The notes beneath the pieces were generated by a model. The model worked only from the letters and a program-made list of their open reading frames with translations. It was not told the DNA's origin and searched no databases. DNA of 34,292 nucleotides, taken from Bacteroidetes bacterium UBA7692. GTDB lineage: Bacteria; Bacteroidota; Bacteroidia; Chitinophagales; LD1. Shown in pieces: positions 16,549-25,216 of the stretch (within the stretch, counting starts at the first letter, position 1; each line of letters opens with the position of its first letter). The position numbers and the translations under genes were made by a program. Location of the stretch: NCBI GenBank assembly GCA_002482725.1, contig DLGO01000155.1:1-34292 (forward strand), written 5' to 3'.

Positions 16549-18351
16549 CTAATAGTCCAGGCGCATGATATCCTGCGTGAGCAATGGATTAGGCAATATA
16601 GCCCGCTCCCCTACCGTGCCTCCGCTAACACCAAAGGGCATGAGGTTATTAAAATGGAAATTGGGATAGTAAAACGCCCCAAGCTCCACATAGTCGATAC
16701 CAAGACCCACATTGCGCAGCTTGATACCTGCGCCTACTGCAGTTTGCAGGTTGCCGTTGCTCATATCATTCAGGGCACCCCTGGCAGTAACTACAAAGTC
16801 GGCGCTAAAGAATACGGCAGAACTGAAGCCCAGGACCTTTTTGGAAAAGTAGAAGTCGCTTTCGAGATTGACAGAAATCAGCTGAGAGCCACGGATAACA
16901 GGCTGGTACAAACCACGCAGGCCTTGCTGGCTCAGCACATAAAAGTCGTTGCCCGCAGGGCGCAATATGCCTACCAAGGCCAAGGTGCGGACAAACTGGC
17001 GAAAGGATGATTTGCCAATAGATACAGGCTTGCTGAAAAGCTCATTTCGCCAGCTGATGTGCAATTGGTTAACGTTTTTTTTGTTGTAAAAGAAGCCATG
17101 GGAAATTTCGGTATTCCAGTAGCCGGCATTGTCGAAGTACACGCCATAGTTGAAGCGGACGCCCGTGAAAAAGCGGTTGGTATAAAACTCATTGAGCTGG
17201 TAGCCAAATGTAAGCAAGGCATTTGGGCCTTTCGGCAGGTACTCCGGCTTGCCGAGGTAGTACACGTTCATATCCTTGTAATAGTCGTAGCGGACCAGGC
17301 CAAGGCCAAGGATAAAGTTGGTAGTATTGATATACTGGTAAATGTTGTCGGAACTGATGATAAAAGGCCGGTTGAAATAGTGGGTAGTATTGATGCGCGT
17401 GCTTACCAGCAGCCGCCAGCCAACGGAATCCACATCCCGGTCGGCGCGAAATGGGTGCAGATAAGCAAGCCAAAAGTTACCATCCAGCGAGGTAAGGGGA
17501 AACTCCTTCAGGCTATCGCCTGTATTGGACACGTTGACCAACTGCTCTTTACCAAAACGGGTGGTATAGTTGCCTGCAAGCCTGGTTTCGCTGGAAAAGA
17601 ACTCCCGGACAACGCCAATGGATACTTCACGCCGCTTGGGCTGGTAGAACCCTGCAAGCTGCGCACTGACCTGCGAACGCTTGATATTGTTATAAGTATA
17701 GCTGCCGAATACCGAGTAATAATTGCGGACATTGAGTATAGCGGCAGCACCTATGGAAAATGTTTGCGGTACGCCAAACAGATTGATGAAGTTGAGGCTG
17801 GTAGCAATACTATTGCCCCTGAAAGCCGTTTGAACATTGACCGTAAAGCGGTCCTGAACCACCACCAATACATCTACCTTGTTGGTACCTGTATCGGGCA
17901 GTACAGAGAAGCGGATATTCTTGAAAATAGCTTTTTCCCAAAGGAGACGCTCACTATCGAATATGAGCCTGGGCTTGAAGGTATCGTTCTCTTTGAACTG
18001 GAGGTAGTCGCGCACCACCCACTCACGGGTGGCTATGTGCGCCTTGTTGGCGTTCTGCTGAAATTTTTTGGTAGCGCTTTTGGTCAGGTTATTTACATCG
18101 AAACCATAAGGCTTAAGGATAACCACTATCACCTGGTCTATGATGCGCCCCTTGTATTTGTTATATACTTTAGTATTTTCATTGGGTTTGGCGGCTTTGG
18201 TATCCACAAAGCTTAGCTTGGAGAATCCCTCACCTGTTTTGATGGCGATCTCCTCTATGGTCAGCTTATGGCGCACAGAGTCCTTCTTTGCCTGGGCAAA
18301 GCCTGATAATACGCTACACATAGCCACGATGAGGAATAAAGCTCTCTGCAC
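16549..18351 (-). CDS. Omp85/BamA-like outer-membrane beta-barrel protein
   Basis: About 600 residues from the proposed GTG start at 18351, where a good signal peptide begins (QRALFLIVAMCSVLSGFAQA). An ATG at 18507 would add 52 residues that are not signal-like and would cover a region with a short inverted repeat (GTTGCG...CGCAAC) and a TACCGCAACTAAA element, so I favour the GTG. The N-terminal 150 residues of the mature protein look like POTRA domains (IIDQVIVVILKPYGFDVNN..., YLQFKENDTFKPRLIFDSERLLWEKAIFKNIRFSVLP). The remainder is rich in alternating aromatic strands typical of a 16-strand barrel and ends in a short tail closing RLDY. Likely an Omp85-family protein for outer-membrane insertion or secretion; the client is unknown. 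Confidence 0.8.
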   Translation of the reverse strand: MQRALFLIVAMCSVLSGFAQAKKDSVRHKLTIEEIAIKTGEGFSKLSFVDTKAAKPNENTKVYNKYKGRIIDQVIVVILKPYGFDVNNLTKSATKKFQQNANKAHIATREWVVRDYLQFKENDTFKPRLIFDSERLLWEKAIFKNIRFSVLPDTGTNKVDVLVVVQDRFTVNVQTAFRGNSIATSLNFINLFGVPQTFSIGAAAILNVRNYYSVFGSYTYNNIKRSQVSAQLAGFYQPKRREVSIGVVREFFSSETRLAGNYTTRFGKEQLVNVSNTGDSLKEFPLTSLDGNFWLAYLHPFRADRDVDSVGWRLLVSTRINTTHYFNRPFIISSDNIYQYINTTNFILGLGLVRYDYYKDMNVYYLGKPEYLPKGPNALLTFGYQLNEFYTNRFFTGVRFNYGVYFDNAGYWNTEISHGFFYNKKNVNQLHISWRNELFSKPVSIGKSSFRQFVRTLALVGILRPAGNDFYVLSQQGLRGLYQPVIRGSQLISVNLESDFYFSKKVLGFSSAVFFSADFVVTARGALNDMSNGNLQTAVGAGIKLRNVGLGIDYVELGAFYYPNFHFNNLMPFGVSGGTVGERAILPNPLLTQDIMRLDY

Positions 18352-18541
18352 TTCGCTAATATATAATTCTTTGTGGCTGCCAAACCAATACTTTGGGAAT
18401 AGAACACGTAGGACCCTATTAAGTTGCGCATTACCGCAACTAAAAACCCTTTTACCTAAATAGTCGTAAATGAATAAGAAATACGCATAAATTTTATTAT
18501 AATGCATGCGTATAGCGTTTAATTAATAGTCCCATTTAATA

Positions 18542-19702
18542 ATGCTTTTGTATTTCGGCTTATTCCTTTTGACAGCCCTGGTGCTGTTTGTAGCAGTCAT
18601 GTATGTGCTCATCTTTGTTCGCGAAAAGAAAAGAGTCAGGCGAGAGTTTGACCCTGAGTATGAAAAGAAACGCGCAGAGCATTACCCCCCTCCCTTTCCC
18701 AATGGCTGGTTTAGCCTATGCAGCTCGGATAGTGTAAAGAAAGGGCAGGTAATAGAGGTGGATGCTTTTGGAGAAAAGTTTGCCGTGTTCCGTGGCGAGG
18801 ATGGAAAAGTGGGCGTAATGGATGTGTACTGCCCGCACCTGAATGCAAACCTGGCAGGTGCCAAGGTACAGGGCAACTCCCTGGTGTGCCCCTTCCACGG
18901 ATGGGAGTTTAACCGCGAGGGAAAATGCGACCATATACCCTATTGCGATAAGATGCCGCAAAACGCTGCTGCGCGCTCATGGACATTTAAAGAAACATGG
19001 GGGCTAGTGCTGGTATGGTACCATGCAGAAAATGAGCCACCAAGCTGGGAAACCGATGGGGAAATACCTGAACTGGACACTTATAAGTTCCATACCAAAA
19101 CAGAGGATATACTACGCATACACCTACAGGACTTTGCTGAGAATGGCGCCGACTTTGCGCATTTCGGTTTTGTACATAACCTGCTGACCATACCTATTGC
19201 CAATAGGTTTATAGATGTGCGCCATACCGTAAACATAGATTTCTACGAAGGCGAACGCAGGCATACGGCATCATTTACCGACCAGGCAGACCTGGTATGG
19301 AAAAAAAGCCGTGAAGAGATACCACATGCAGGCGGTAATGCAGTAGTAACATTTTACGGGCCGGGTTTCCTGGTGTTCCGGTTTACTACCAAGATAGGCA
19401 AAATGCTATTGGTAAAGACCTTCACCCCGCTTGGCCCATTGAAAGTACGCATGAATGACTACATCTATGCACCCAAAGGCACATTCCCGTTATCTATAAA
19501 GTACCTGATGAACGAGGCAGGAGCGCAGTTTCATGATGATATTAATATATGGGAAAGGAAAAACTTTGCCATAAGGCCGATGCTGGTAAAAGGCGATGGC
19601 CCTATCATGAAAATGAGGACATGGTACAGCCAGTTTTACAGCGATAAGAACAATGCTATAAAAGGTTTGACCAAACCTGCGATGACAGCTGAAAATAATT
19701 GA
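18542..19702 (+). CDS. Membrane-anchored Rieske non-heme iron oxygenase, DAF-36/Neverland-like
   Basis: A 386-residue protein with an N-terminal transmembrane helix (LLYFGLFLLTALVLFVAVMYVLIFV). The Rieske [2Fe-2S] domain has Cys97-His99 (CPHLNANLAG) and Cys116-His119 (CPFHGWEF). The catalytic domain has the mononuclear iron motif NGADFAHFGFVH: Asn201, Asp204 (electron-transfer bridge), His207 and His212. The membrane anchor, the CPHLxANLAG form and IPYC...WGLVLVWYHAENEPPSWE resemble cholesterol 7-desaturases (DAF-36/Neverland) and, more distantly, 3-ketosteroid 9-alpha-hydroxylase oxygenases. Substrate is therefore possibly a sterol-like or other hydrophobic lipid, which is inference. No reductase gene is adjacent. 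A DUF2147 gene follows 57 nt downstream. Confidence 0.88.
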   Translation: MLLYFGLFLLTALVLFVAVMYVLIFVREKKRVRREFDPEYEKKRAEHYPPPFPNGWFSLCSSDSVKKGQVIEVDAFGEKFAVFRGEDGKVGVMDVYCPHLNANLAGAKVQGNSLVCPFHGWEFNREGKCDHIPYCDKMPQNAAARSWTFKETWGLVLVWYHAENEPPSWETDGEIPELDTYKFHTKTEDILRIHLQDFAENGADFAHFGFVHNLLTIPIANRFIDVRHTVNIDFYEGERRHTASFTDQADLVWKKSREEIPHAGGNAVVTFYGPGFLVFRFTTKIGKMLLVKTFTPLGPLKVRMNDYIYAPKGTFPLSIKYLMNEAGAQFHDDINIWERKNFAIRPMLVKGDGPIMKMRTWYSQFYSDKNNAIKGLTKPAMTAENN

Positions 19703-19758
19703 TCTGTACCTGTTTAATACATTTATTCAAACCAAAAAGCCAAGCATCCCATTTAAGC

Positions 19759-20238
19759 ATGAATAAGGCATTCTTTTTTATCCTGCTATTGATTAGCACA
19801 TTCAACATTGCAAAAGCGCAGGATAAATTCTGCAGGATATGGTATACCGGAGAGCGCCTATCAAAAGTACAGATGTATAAAGGCACCGATGGCAAATACC
19901 ACGGAAAACTGGTTTGGATAAAAGATGGATTTAAAGATGGGAAACCACTGATAGATACCAAAAACCCGGATAAGAGCAGGCGCGACAAGCCGTGGTTGGG
20001 GTTACAGATAGTATTTGGGCTGGAGAAAATATCGGAAACAGAGTTTGTGAACGGCAAGGTATATGATCCAAGCAAGGGCAATTATTACAATTGCAAAATA
20101 ACTGTGATGCCAAACAATACACTGGACCTGAGGGGCTATATCCTGGGGCTGCAGTTCCTGGGCAGAACAACAACCTGGTGGCTTGCAGAAGAATCTGCAG
20201 CACCTGCAACACCTGCCAGCACGTCTACGGGCAAATAG
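19759..20238 (+). CDS. DUF2147 family secreted protein
   Basis: About 159 residues. The start at ATG 19759 gives a signal peptide, MNKAFFFILLLISTFNIAKA, cleaved before QDKFC. A longer frame back to 19699 would begin with TTG inside the stop of the Rieske gene and has no merit. The mature part shows the DUF2147 pattern: RIWYTGERLSKVQMYK, KYHGKLVWIKDG, GLQIVFGLEK, WVNGKVYDPSKGNYY-like segment, LDLRGYILGLQFLGRTTTW. These small lipocalin-like envelope proteins have no firmly known function. The tail is a low-complexity PATPASTST. It is probably co-transcribed with the Rieske oxygenase and converges with the histidine kinase gene, leaving 3 nt between stops. Confidence 0.9.
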   Translation: MNKAFFFILLLISTFNIAKAQDKFCRIWYTGERLSKVQMYKGTDGKYHGKLVWIKDGFKDGKPLIDTKNPDKSRRDKPWLGLQIVFGLEKISETEFVNGKVYDPSKGNYYNCKITVMPNNTLDLRGYILGLQFLGRTTTWWLAEESAAPATPASTSTGK

Positions 20239-20241
20239 GAT

Positions 20242-21231
20242 TTAACGGGGAAAGCTAAGGCAGAATACTGTGCCTGTCGGGTGATTGGCATGAAGCGTGA
20301 TGCTGCCATTGTATATCTGCACAAACCGCTTAACAATGTATAGACCCAGGCCTGTGCCTTTTGCACGCCGCGTTTCTTCGCTTCCTATGCGGTAAAATTT
20401 CTCGAATACTTTGGTGCGCTCCGATTCAGGTATACCAACGCCTTCATCTTTTATTTCCAGCAAAAGCTGTCCGCCTTCTTCCCTTAGGTAAACATACACG
20501 TTGGTATTATCGGCAGAGTACTTAATGGCATTCTCCAAAAGATTGATAAAAATGGACGAGAAGCCAACAGGATCGGTGTTCATATATAGGTTCTCTTCGG
20601 CCTCTACGTGTATGGCAATTCCTTTTTTATTATTGGAGAGACGGGCAGCCAACGCTTCTATCATCTCACTCACATTGATTTCCTCGAAGCCTAGCCCATG
20701 CTCGTCGCGTTCGATTTTAGCAGCAAAAAGAATATTGTTTACCAAAGCCTCCAAGCGGTCGGAGTCTGCTATGGAGTTGTGTATGAGCCTGTCCTTTTTA
20801 TCGGCAGGCAGATTGGGATTGGAGAAAGTCTGCAATGCCGCCTTTATACTGGATAAAGGTGACTTCAGCTCATGGGTAATGGACAGCAGAAAATTCTTTT
20901 GCTGCTCGGCCAGCGCTACCTCGCGTGCAAATACACGCAAGACGAGCATTAATCCGACACAAAGCATGACTACAAACACGCCGCCCTCTGCAACTATCAT
21001 AAAGCGTTGGCGGTTATACTTTGCATCCATCTTTATGTACTCTTCCGTGGTATTAAAAGCGGGCTTATTTTCCAATTGGTAACGGATAGTATTGAGCTCT
21101 ACCATTTCGTTGTAGGCAGCCTCATTTTTATCGTACAGCAGGTACGCCCACCACAGGGCGAAAGCTACGGCATAAGCAAACACCACGTAAAACGTAGTAA
21201 AGGGACTGGAAAAGGTGCGCAAAAACTTCAT
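20242..21231 (-). CDS. Orphan sensor histidine kinase
   Basis: A 329-residue HisKA/HATPase_c kinase. Two transmembrane helices (around 12-33 and 78-100) flank a short periplasmic loop of about 45 residues. The H-box is SITHELKSPLSSIKA with phospho-acceptor His120. N-box: FINLLENAIKYS. G1: EIKDEGVGIPESERTKVFEKFYR. G2: GTGLGLYIVKRF. All ATP-binding motifs are intact, so it should autophosphorylate. No HAMP or PAS domain is evident, and no response regulator gene is adjacent on either side, so its partner is elsewhere. TATATTTA about 25 nt upstream of the start is a 7/8 -7 box. Confidence 0.92.
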   Translation of the reverse strand: MKFLRTFSSPFTTFYVVFAYAVAFALWWAYLLYDKNEAAYNEMVELNTIRYQLENKPAFNTTEEYIKMDAKYNRQRFMIVAEGGVFVVMLCVGLMLVLRVFAREVALAEQQKNFLLSITHELKSPLSSIKAALQTFSNPNLPADKKDRLIHNSIADSDRLEALVNNILFAAKIERDEHGLGFEEINVSEMIEALAARLSNNKKGIAIHVEAEENLYMNTDPVGFSSIFINLLENAIKYSADNTNVYVYLREEGGQLLLEIKDEGVGIPESERTKVFEKFYRIGSEETRRAKGTGLGLYIVKRFVQIYNGSITLHANHPTGTVFCLSFPR

Positions 21232-21409
21232 GATATATATTGCCTGAGCATAAATATACGCAGCCCTGCATTTAAAAACGGTGATAAATGGTTTATGACA
21301 GTTCTTTTACATTAGGTATTTATCCACCCGGCTACAGAATTCAGGTATTTTTTGACCGCATAAAAAATATAAATTGCGGGTCGAATCATAAACGACACCA
21401 ATACAGGTT

Positions 21410-23338
21410 ATGGCAAAACAACAGGAAAAACCAAATCCGATAAAACAGAAAATAGCCGAGGTACTGACGCCATTGCTACCGGAATCGCTGGCAAAAAAGA
21501 TATTTCTGGGGCTTGCAGCCATTTCGCTGATAACGATGGTTTACCTGAGTAAAGACTATGGTATAACGGGAGATGAAAACTACCACCGTGTGTACGGGCA
21601 TCACGTACTGGATTTTTATACTAGCCTGGGGAAAGACACCACGGCTATTACGGCATATGGCGACCCGGATTCACTGATGCGCTACTATGGCGGCTTCTAT
21701 GATGGCACAGCCAGCTTTTTAGCATTAAAGGTGTTTAAAAACAGCGATGAGTGGCGTGTGCGCCATGCGTGGAATGCCACACTGGGCTGGGTAGGCATGG
21801 TAGCTGTAGGGCTGATAGTAGCAGAGATAGCCGGATGGCAGGCCGCATTGATCGCCTTTCTGTTTATGGTGCTGTCGCCGAGGTTCTTTGGCGAGAGCAT
21901 GAACAACCCAAAGGATATACCAATGGCTACGGGCTATATGCTCTCGTACCTGTTCATCATCCGGTTCCTGAAAAGCATAGATAACCCCTCGTGGAAAACG
22001 GCCATATTCCTGGGGTTGAGTATAGGCATGACCATGGGTATACGTATAGGCGGATTGCTGCTTATCCCTTACTTCCTTTTGTTCTATGGGTTGTACTTCG
22101 TGTACAATTACGGATTTGCCACAACGCTGAGCGTGGATGGATTTAAAAAACATGTAGTACCAACACTGAAGTATGTGGTGGTAGCTGTGGTTATTTCCTA
22201 CTTCTTCTCCCTGCTGTTCTGGCCATTTGGTTTGGTGAAGCCATTTACCAACCCATTTATAACGCTGGAGTACATGAGCAAATTCCCTGTAACGATACGC
22301 ATACTGTTCGAAGGGGAATCCATCTCCTCTACCGAAGTGCCATGGTACTATATACCGAAATGGTTTATGATCAGCACGCCGCTGTTTGGCCTGATAGGGC
22401 TTGCAGCATCGTTCTTTATCTTAGGAAATTATAAGCGCAACGGTAAGCTGCTGCTTATCGCTTTCATATACTTCACGCTGGTATTCCCTGTGGCTTATGT
22501 GGTGTATAAAAAGAGTGCATTGTATGACACTATGCGCCACTTCTTTTTTGTGTACCCAAGCATCATTATCCTGGCGGCGCTGGCTTTCGATTACTTCATT
22601 AATAAATACCAGAAAAATGCCAAGTACATCATTGCAGGTGTGCTGGTAGTATTGCTGCTATTGCCCGGCAGGTTCATGTTTGCCAACCACCCGAACGAAT
22701 ATGTGTACTTCAACGAACTGATAGGTGGTGCAGAGGGCGCTTATGGCAACTACGAGATGGACTACTACATGAACTCTGTGCACCAGTGCGATGAATGGAT
22801 AAAGAAAAATGAGAAGCTGGAAAGGAAGCCCGATGGCAGCAAAATAAAGATAATGAGCACGGCTATCGCCCCTGTTTATTTTGACTTTTTGGCCGACTCT
22901 GCAAAAATAGAAACGCGCTACACCAGATACTACGAAAGGATAGATAAGGATGCTGATTATTTTGTATTCTATTCCCGGTTTATAGACAGGCAACAGCTAT
23001 TGAACAAAACATGGCCACCTGAGCAGGCTGTATTTGTAACGTATGTAGACGGCATCCCGCTATCGTGCGTGATAAAGCGCACCGACAGGATGGACTATGA
23101 GGGATTCCAGGCATTGCAGAAAGGCGACTACGCTACTGCGCTGCAAAAATTCCAGGCATACGTACAGAAGTACCCGCAGAACGAAACAGCACTATTGTAC
23201 CTGGGTATAGCCTATGCGCAAACAGGGCAAATAGACAATGCTATAGCTGCGGTGCAGGCATCGCTGAACATATATGGCAACAATGGCTATGCGGCGAACC
23301 TGATGAACCAGCTATACGCTGCCAAACAACAGCGCTAG
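21410..23338 (+). CDS. GT-C-type integral membrane glycosyltransferase-like protein with C-terminal TPRs
   Basis: A 642-residue polytopic protein. The first transmembrane helix (IFLGLAAISLITMVYLS) is followed by the loop DYGITGDENYHR carrying acidic Asp55-Glu56, the place of the conserved acidic pair in GT-C (PMT/ArnT-like) enzymes. About ten more hydrophobic segments follow, with conserved-looking MNNPKDIPMA and GMTMGIRIGG motifs. A soluble domain comes next (about 440-560), and the last 75 residues form two TPRs (FQALQKGDYATALQKFQAYVQKYPQ; ALLYLGIAYAQTGQIDNAIAAVQASL). The role would be sugar transfer from a polyprenyl phosphate donor in the envelope, with unknown acceptor. The stop is followed after 1 nt by aroE, suggesting coupling. 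Confidence 0.82.
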   Translation: MAKQQEKPNPIKQKIAEVLTPLLPESLAKKIFLGLAAISLITMVYLSKDYGITGDENYHRVYGHHVLDFYTSLGKDTTAITAYGDPDSLMRYYGGFYDGTASFLALKVFKNSDEWRVRHAWNATLGWVGMVAVGLIVAEIAGWQAALIAFLFMVLSPRFFGESMNNPKDIPMATGYMLSYLFIIRFLKSIDNPSWKTAIFLGLSIGMTMGIRIGGLLLIPYFLLFYGLYFVYNYGFATTLSVDGFKKHVVPTLKYVVVAVVISYFFSLLFWPFGLVKPFTNPFITLEYMSKFPVTIRILFEGESISSTEVPWYYIPKWFMISTPLFGLIGLAASFFILGNYKRNGKLLLIAFIYFTLVFPVAYVVYKKSALYDTMRHFFFVYPSIIILAALAFDYFINKYQKNAKYIIAGVLVVLLLLPGRFMFANHPNEYVYFNELIGGAEGAYGNYEMDYYMNSVHQCDEWIKKNEKLERKPDGSKIKIMSTAIAPVYFDFLADSAKIETRYTRYYERIDKDADYFVFYSRFIDRQQLLNKTWPPEQAVFVTYVDGIPLSCVIKRTDRMDYEGFQALQKGDYATALQKFQAYVQKYPQNETALLYLGIAYAQTGQIDNAIAAVQASLNIYGNNGYAANLMNQLYAAKQQR

Positions 23339-23339
23339 T

Positions 23340-24089
23340 ATGAACAGGCAGTATGGCTTGATTGGCTTTCCGTTGTCACATTCTTTCTCGGCAAAGTATT
23401 TTGAAGAGAAGTTTGCCACCCAGGGAATTACTGATTGCAGGTATGAACTGTTTCCGATAGAACATGCCGCTCAACTGCCAGGCCTGGTAGCGCGCAATCC
23501 TGAATTATTGGGGTTGAATGTTACCATACCACACAAGGAAGCCGTAATGCCACTACTACAGGAAACAGATGAAACAGCCGCACTGATAGGTGCTGTAAAC
23601 TGCATAAAGATATGGCGCAACCCAGATGGCACTCCACTGCTCAAAGGTTTCAATACAGACTATATAGGCTTTAAAGAATCGCTGGAGCCACTGCTGCAGG
23701 CGAATCACCATTCGGCTTTAGTATTAGGTTCAGGCGGAGCATCCAAGGCGGTAAAGTATGCACTAACACACCTTGGCATAGAGTATAAAAGCGTATCACG
23801 CAGCGGGGACGATAGCTGCCTGGGCTATGCGGATATAGACGCAGGAGTACTGGAGCATTATAGCATTATCATCAACACTACACCGCTGGGTACCTACCCC
23901 GATGAAGGCAGCTCCCCTCCTATCCCATACCACTTACTAAGCAGCAAACATTTGCTATACGACCTGGTATATAACCCGGCGGAAACCGTGTTTCTGGTAA
24001 AAGGGAAAGCACAAGGTGCTACCGTAAAAAACGGATTGGAAATGCTGGTGATACAGGCCGAGGAAAGCTGGAAAATATGGCAGGAGTAG
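23340..24089 (+). CDS. aroE: Shikimate dehydrogenase
   Basis: A 249-residue NADPH-dependent dehydrogenase converting 3-dehydroshikimate to shikimate in the chorismate pathway. Motifs: substrate site SHSFSAKYF (13-21), NVTIPHK with catalytic Lys66, Asn87 in GAVNCIK, Asp107 in GFNTDYIGF, Rossmann glycine loop VLGSGGASKA around 130, and the closing NGLEMLVIQAEESWKIW. Slightly short relative to the 270-280 residues of enterobacterial AroE but normal for Bacteroidota. Its ATG begins one nucleotide after the stop of the membrane glycosyltransferase gene, so it is very likely translated from the same message. Confidence 0.96.
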   Translation: MNRQYGLIGFPLSHSFSAKYFEEKFATQGITDCRYELFPIEHAAQLPGLVARNPELLGLNVTIPHKEAVMPLLQETDETAALIGAVNCIKIWRNPDGTPLLKGFNTDYIGFKESLEPLLQANHHSALVLGSGGASKAVKYALTHLGIEYKSVSRSGDDSCLGYADIDAGVLEHYSIIINTTPLGTYPDEGSSPPIPYHLLSSKHLLYDLVYNPAETVFLVKGKAQGATVKNGLEMLVIQAEESWKIWQE

Positions 24090-24142
24090 ATTAAACTATC
24101 CGGCATTACTTATTACTTTCAATACTCGGAATACCCTTTGCC

Positions 24143-24511
24143 ATGAACACTGAATCAGTACATAAAGAACAGCCTCTGCTAAATGAAGACTTGCTTAAGT
24201 ACGCTATGTTGCTGGCAGAACAGGGAAAATTTTACGATGAGATACGATCGACTTTAGCAGCAAAAGGACACAGCCCCGAAGCAATACACAAGGTGATAGA
24301 GGAAATAAAATACCCTACACCGGTAATAGAAGACAGAGAGTCAATAATAGCTGAAATAATCTCCGCTTATTTTTGGTTCCTAAGGGGCGTAGCACTTGCC
24401 GTTGTGATTTATTCGCTGAAGGACACCATCGACCTTGGCGGAGGTTATTTTACTGCTTTTGGCTTAATGTTTTACGGGACTCTAAAAATTGGACAAATTA
24501 TATTCAGGTAA
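24143..24511 (+). CDS. Small membrane protein, unknown
   Basis: A 122-residue protein. The N-terminal half is soluble and helical (LLNEDLLKYAMLLAEQGKFYDEIRSTLAAKGHSPEAIHKVIEEI), resembling a short UBA-like or 'shoct'-like helical pair. The C-terminal half has two hydrophobic segments (ISAYFWFLRGVALAVVIYSL; YFTAFGLMFYGTLKIGQIIF). No family assigned. It is 53 nt after aroE, and a second small gene starts one nucleotide after its stop, so they are probably one transcript. Confidence 0.7.
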   Translation: MNTESVHKEQPLLNEDLLKYAMLLAEQGKFYDEIRSTLAAKGHSPEAIHKVIEEIKYPTPVIEDRESIIAEIISAYFWFLRGVALAVVIYSLKDTIDLGGGYFTAFGLMFYGTLKIGQIIFR

Positions 24512-24512
24512 T

Positions 24513-24800
24513 ATGAGCAATCAAAGTATAGTATCAAGCATAGAAAAGCTACTGGCAGAACTGGATGCCACTACTGATAAAATGGTGGTGATAGCGAACG
24601 TAAAGGAAATTGTGGACCTGTTCCGGCAGCTGCAGTTTCCGGACGATAAGCAAATAGAAATGGCAGCCTGTACCGTTGCTTTTATAGACCCGCTAAAGGA
24701 TTACCTGACTGAAAGGATAAGCGACCAACCCACGGCCAACAGCAGGGGTTTTGTGAATGTGGGATACCATGCGCTATCTTCGATTGTGAAAACGTTTTAA
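24513..24800 (+). CDS. Small soluble helical protein, unknown
   Basis: A 95-residue protein starting at ATG 24513, immediately after the preceding stop (TAA at 24509-24511). An ATG at 24489 in the same frame lies inside the previous gene and is less likely. It is mostly helical (SIVSSIEKLLAELDATTDKMVVIANVKEIVDLFRQLQFPDDKQIEMA) with no signal peptide, membrane segment or recognised motif. Confidence 0.6.
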   Translation: MSNQSIVSSIEKLLAELDATTDKMVVIANVKEIVDLFRQLQFPDDKQIEMAACTVAFIDPLKDYLTERISDQPTANSRGFVNVGYHALSSIVKTF

Positions 24801-24842
24801 GGCTATTCTGCTGAAATTAATCAACCTGAAATCATCCTAAAT

Positions 24843-25205
24843 ATGGAATATACCAACATCTTCACAGGCATACATTCTGTAATTTTCCTTTTCCCTGCAT
24901 TATTTATCCTTGCAGCTTTTTTTCTAATGGTGAAGCCTCCTAAAAGCATCAACTCCATATATGGCTACCGCACAGGAATATCCATGAAGAATCAGAAGAA
25001 CTGGGATTATGCCAACAAGCTGGCTCCTGTGGCGATGCTTATTACAGGTATTGTAGTTTTCCTGCTTGGCTTGCTATTGGCGCAGGTTGGCCTTGCTGAG
25101 CACATTTTTGCCTTGCTACTGATAGGAAGCATGATTGCCTGCTCCCTAATTATGATTACCGTAATAGAATGGGAAACCGGCAATTTTGATAAGAAGCAAT
25201 CCTGA
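24843..25205 (+). CDS. SdpI/YhfL family membrane protein
   Basis: A 120-residue protein with three transmembrane segments (HSVIFLFPALFILAAFFLMV; LAPVAMLITGIVVFLLGLLLAQ; HIFALLLIGSMIACSLIMITVI). Between the first two sits the family signature PKSINSIYGYRTGISMKNQKNWDYAN (compare PxxxNxxYGYRTxxSMKNxxxWxxAN). In Bacillus, SdpI protects cells from the SdpC toxin and controls SdpR, but many homologues have no toxin nearby. No sdpC or sdpR gene is visible here. It follows the two small genes by 42 nt and converges with the GH5 gene, with 11 nt between stops. Confidence 0.88.
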   Translation: MEYTNIFTGIHSVIFLFPALFILAAFFLMVKPPKSINSIYGYRTGISMKNQKNWDYANKLAPVAMLITGIVVFLLGLLLAQVGLAEHIFALLLIGSMIACSLIMITVIEWETGNFDKKQS

Positions 25206-25216
25206 TACAGACCCAA

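Noticed and set aside
17059..18216. 385-codon plus-strand frame opposite the Omp85-like gene
   Set aside because: Its product has no coherent domain, while the minus strand encodes a POTRA-barrel protein with clear strand pattern.
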